Assembly (NCBI RefSeq): GCF_020559915.1
Contig: NZ_JAJCLZ010000018.1
Coordinates: forward strand, 1-38,793
Direction: 5' to 3'
From: Ruminococcus sp. 210702-SL.1.03
GTDB lineage: Bacteria; Bacillota; Clostridia; Oscillospirales; Ruminococcaceae
Length of the DNA: 38,793 bases
Positions 36,451-38,793 of the stretch are shown here, piece by piece. Made by a program: the position numbers and the translations under genes. Each line of letters opens with the position of its first letter. Positions within the stretch are counted from its first letter, which is position 1. The notes under the pieces were generated by a model, which saw only the letters and a list, made by a program, of their open reading frames with translations, was not told where the DNA came from and made no database searches.

Positions 36451-37050
36451 ATGAAAATCTATGATATTTCTCAAGAGGTTTTCGGCTGTCAGGTATATCC
36501 AGGCGACCCGACACCGAAAAAAAGGGTGATTTCTTCAATGGAAAAAGGCGATTTGTATAACCTGACGGCTTTTAGTATGTGCGCTCACAACGGCACGCAT
36601 ATAGATGCGCCGTTTCATTTTATCAAAGACGGAAAAACCGTAGATTCCGTAAGTTTAGATACATTTATAGGAATGGCTTATGTTGCAGAACATAATGGAA
36701 TCGTTTCTGCCGATGATGCCACGGAAATACTTGAAAAAGCGAAAAAACAGAATTCAGAAGCGGCAAAGAGAATTCTTATCAAGGGAGATGCAGAGGTCTC
36801 TGCGGAAGCAGCTAAAGTGTTTGCTGAATCAAACATTTTACTTCTTGGTAATGAATCTCAAACTGTCGGTCCTGAAAATGCTCCGATGGAAGTACACCTT
36901 ATCCTATTAGGAGCTGGCGCTGTATTGCTTGAAGGGATACGTTTAGCAGAAGTTTCAGAGGGAGTTTATTTCTTAAACGCAGCACCATTAAATCTATCAG
37001 GTGCGGACGGTTCGCCTTGCAGAGCTATACTGATCGCTGCTGAAAGATAA
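36451..37050 (+). CDS. Cyclase / kynurenine formamidase family metal hydrolase
   Basis: The 199-aa protein has the metal-binding motif HNGTHIDAPFHF at about residues 46-57, the hallmark of the cyclase family (Zn or Mn hydrolases acting on arylformamides or related amides). Length is normal. I prefer the ATG at 36451, preceded by GGAGGAG at 8 bases, over the upstream in-frame ATG at 36412. The substrate cannot be told from sequence; no tryptophan-catabolism genes are nearby. Confidence 0.85.
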   Translation: MKIYDISQEVFGCQVYPGDPTPKKRVISSMEKGDLYNLTAFSMCAHNGTHIDAPFHFIKDGKTVDSVSLDTFIGMAYVAEHNGIVSADDATEILEKAKKQNSEAAKRILIKGDAEVSAEAAKVFAESNILLLGNESQTVGPENAPMEVHLILLGAGAVLLEGIRLAEVSEGVYFLNAAPLNLSGADGSPCRAILIAAER

Positions 37051-37093
37051 ATTCCAACTTATAGATGTACAACAAAATTATTATCAACATAAC

Positions 37094-37141
37094 AGTCACA
37101 CCTAGTGCCAATTGACAGCACAAGGGTGTGGCTTGTTTTTT
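37094..37141 (+). terminator. Terminator after the cyclase gene (first copy of repeated unit)
   Basis: AGTCACACC (37094-37102) pairs with GGTGTGGCT (37125-37133, one wobble), with an inner GTGC/GCAC pair, followed by TGTTTTTT. Confidence 0.65.
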
Positions 37142-37151
37142 ATGCGATCCT

Positions 37152-37206
37152 GCTTGCTTTCCCCGCAGAAAAATGGTATAATGAGAATAACAAAATTTTT
37201 CAAGAA
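37152..37206 (+). promoter_or_regulatory. Promoter of the DUF4869 operon, first copy of a repeated unit
   Basis: TTGCTT (37154-37159) and TATAAT (37177-37182) are 17 bases apart. The 55-base block recurs at 38739-38793 with five differences, and both copies follow a similar hairpin. Confidence 0.7.
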
Positions 37207-37270
37207 GACAGACTGTATGGGCGTATACGTCCGTTTCGCTTGTGAATAATAGCTATAAGGAGATGGTGTT

Positions 37271-37732
37271 GTGCTTAGAATATTTTTTGGAAAACACCCT
37301 AAAGAAATATACAATACTGAGGTCTATTATGCAAATCAGTATGATAAAATGTGGGTCATGGAACCATTTGCAAAAAAGGTCATTAAGGATATTGATGACT
37401 CAACTGTAATTGGCCCTGATCTTATAGAAAACGATATTTTTGGCAAATTTAATTCAACGGAATTGTCAGCGGGCGTTAAGACTCTTCTGCTGATATATAA
37501 TCAGCCTAAAAAGATCTTCAATATTTCAAATTGCGGAGATAACTGCTCAAAGTATCTGCTTGAAATGGCTGAAAACAAGGATATTACGGTATCATTGCAT
37601 CATTTGATGGATTTTGGAAAGTCTTTTTCTGTGAAAATAATAAATGAAGGGAAAAGAAAAGTGATTACAGACCCAATTGAATATTTGATGCTTGCAGATA
37701 GATATCTGAGGAGTGAAGAAAATGAGGGGTAA
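37271..37732 (+). CDS. DUF4869 family protein
   Basis: The 153-aa protein matches the DUF4869 pattern: a start LRIFFGKHPKEIYN, the middle GVKTLLLIYNQPKKIFNISNCGDNC, and the end DPIEYLMLADRYL. The family occurs in Firmicutes next to an ATPase-like gene, and its function is unknown. The start is a GTG after an AAGGAGATGG site. The gene overlaps the next by 11 bases. Confidence 0.8.
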   Translation: MLRIFFGKHPKEIYNTEVYYANQYDKMWVMEPFAKKVIKDIDDSTVIGPDLIENDIFGKFNSTELSAGVKTLLLIYNQPKKIFNISNCGDNCSKYLLEMAENKDITVSLHHLMDFGKSFSVKIINEGKRKVITDPIEYLMLADRYLRSEENEG

Positions 37733-38672
37733 AATAAAAATACAAATAAAAAACAGGCACATAACGTTTAATTTTACTCTTGAGAGAAATGTAACGATAT
37801 TGACAGGGGACAGTGGCACTGGAAAAACGAAACTCATCAATATGGTGAGAAACTATTCCGAACTTGGTGAACAAAGTGGTGTAATTTTAAAGTGCAGTAA
37901 ACCTTGCCTTGTATTGTCAAATGCTAATTGGGAAACCATTCTTGAAAATACCCACGAGAGCATTGTTTTTGTTGAAGAAAGTACACCATTTCTATCTTCT
38001 TATGAGTTTGCAAAAGCGATTCAGGGTTCTGATAATTATTATGTTCTTGTAACAAGAGAGCCGTTGGCGCAAATTCCATACAGTATAGATGCTATCAGGA
38101 AGATCCATAAAAATGGTGCAAAACCGAAGTTTGAGAAGATATATAAGAACATTTCAAAAAATGATATATCAGCATTTCCGTATGATATTGTGATCGTTGA
38201 AGACAGCAGGTCGGGTCTTCAGTTTTTTAAGAAAGCAACTGAAGATCACGATCTCGAATGTATCAGTTCTAACGGAAAGAGCGGAATTGTAAAATTACTG
38301 GAACAGCATAAAGGTAAGCGTATTCTTGTAATAGCCGACGCTGCGGCACTTGGTTCAGAAATCAAAGTGCTTATGTATTTAAAGTCCGTATCAAATAATA
38401 AGATCGATCTTTTTTTGCCGGAGAGTTTTGAATGGCTTATTCTTCGCTCGGCGATTTTTGACCGTAACGATAATGTTCAAGAGATTTTGGCTGACCCAGC
38501 AGAACATATAGATTGTGAAAATTATTTCAGTTGGGAGCGTTTTTTTACTGCATTGCTGGTGGCAGAAACTAATGGCAGAGCAAATCTTGAGTATCACGAG
38601 AACAAGAGCCATATCCCTTCCGGATATTTATCCGAACAAAATATTTATTCTATTTTAAATGCAATGGAATAA
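37722..38672 (+). CDS. P-loop ATPase paired with DUF4869
   Basis: The 316-aa protein has Walker A GDSGTGKT (29-36) soon after a beta-strand start, like an ABC or AAA-type ATP-binding protein, and VFVEEST near 85 as a possible Walker B. The rest is not recognised. I choose the ATG at 37722, which has AGGAG at 37709-37713, over the GTG at 37713. The 11-base overlap with the DUF4869 gene indicates they work together; the function is unknown. Confidence 0.78.
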   Translation: MRGKIKIQIKNRHITFNFTLERNVTILTGDSGTGKTKLINMVRNYSELGEQSGVILKCSKPCLVLSNANWETILENTHESIVFVEESTPFLSSYEFAKAIQGSDNYYVLVTREPLAQIPYSIDAIRKIHKNGAKPKFEKIYKNISKNDISAFPYDIVIVEDSRSGLQFFKKATEDHDLECISSNGKSGIVKLLEQHKGKRILVIADAAALGSEIKVLMYLKSVSNNKIDLFLPESFEWLILRSAIFDRNDNVQEILADPAEHIDCENYFSWERFFTALLVAETNGRANLEYHENKSHIPSGYLSEQNIYSILNAME

Positions 38673-38684
38673 TAATAATAGACA

Positions 38685-38733
38685 AGCCATACTCTGTGTT
38701 GATTTGATTGCACAGGGTGTGGCTGTTATTTCG
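38685..38733 (+). terminator. Terminator-like hairpin after the ATPase gene (second copy of repeated unit)
   Basis: AGCCATAC (38685-38692) with GTGTGGCT and CTGTG with CACAG form a stem of about 14 bp with one mismatch, followed by a weak T-run. Confidence 0.6.
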
Positions 38734-38738
38734 ATTCA

Positions 38739-38793
38739 GCTTGCTTTCCCCGCAGAAAAATGGTATAATAGGAATAACAAATATTTTCAAGGA
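38739..38793 (+). promoter_or_regulatory. Second copy of the repeated promoter unit, cut by the window end
   Basis: TTGCTT (38741-38746) and TATAAT (38764-38769) are 17 bases apart, as in the copy at 37152-37206. It should drive a further gene beyond the window. Confidence 0.7.

Noticed and set aside
37094..38793. CRISPR array or insertion sequence ends at the repeated unit
   Set aside because: Only two copies about 1.6 kb apart, each consisting of a hairpin and a promoter, with no transposase or spacer structure.

Overview
The window looks like part of a low-to-mid GC Firmicutes chromosome or integrated element, most like Ruminococcus/Oscillospirales. The grounds are strong AGGAGG-type ribosome binding sites, TTG and GTG starts, lipoproteins with Thr-rich linkers, and accessory families common in that group (DUF4869, DUF960, amidoligase plus class II amidotransferase). 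No rRNA, tRNA, CRISPR array, transposase or integrase was found. Species is inference.

Layout. (1) 41-3463: a reverse-strand P-loop ATPase/helicase gene of the replication type, interrupted by one in-frame amber codon, and a forward-strand unknown protein with a Cys-rich C-terminus. (2) 3522-26063: an AT-rich defence island bounded by a 113-bp direct repeat (3522-3634 and 25951-26063, three mismatches). Inside it, a perfect consensus promoter (TTGACA-17-TATAAT at 3735-3763) precedes twelve closely packed same-strand genes: dndC, dndD, dndE and dndA (a DNA phosphorothioation writer), a HARE-HTH/Mrr nuclease broken by an ochre codon, a NERD-nuclease/UvrD-type helicase, an AddB-like protein with four Fe-S cysteines, a SNF2 helicase, a RecQ-like helicase, a winged-helix-like protein, a large P-loop ATPase and an unknown 219-aa protein. 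The SNF2-RecQ-small-ATPase run matches, in order and size, DpdE-DpdF-DpdG-DpdH of the 7-deazaguanine (Dpd) DNA modification systems. It may also be what is called PbeABCD in archaeal DndCDEA-Pbe systems. DndB and DndFGH are absent.

(3) 26277-30867: mobile-element functions. These are a replication-initiator-like protein, an excisionase-type HTH protein, a 31-aa hydrophobic peptide, an operon of zinc-ribbon amidoligase, class II glutamine amidotransferase and DUF960 protein, and an XRE regulator. (4) 30868-34718: an operon of two P-loop GTPases (the first DUF697-like) and a lipoprotein. (5) 34842-36384: an AlbA_2/Schlafen-type regulator gene preceded by iterated 11-bp repeats and a perfect promoter. 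(6) 36451-38793: a cyclase/kynurenine-formamidase-family enzyme, then a DUF4869 gene overlapping an ATPase gene, bounded on both sides by copies of one terminator-promoter unit.

Interpretation. DndCDEA would replace a non-bridging phosphate oxygen of host DNA with sulfur. The downstream helicases and ATPase would act on unmodified foreign DNA, either blocking replication or feeding it to the NERD helicase-nuclease and its AddB-like partner. The combination of a phosphorothioate writer, a Dpd-type helicase/ATPase module and an AddAB-like processing pair is the most interesting content of the window. Regions 27985-36384 are visibly GC-richer than the defence island, which supports separate origins.
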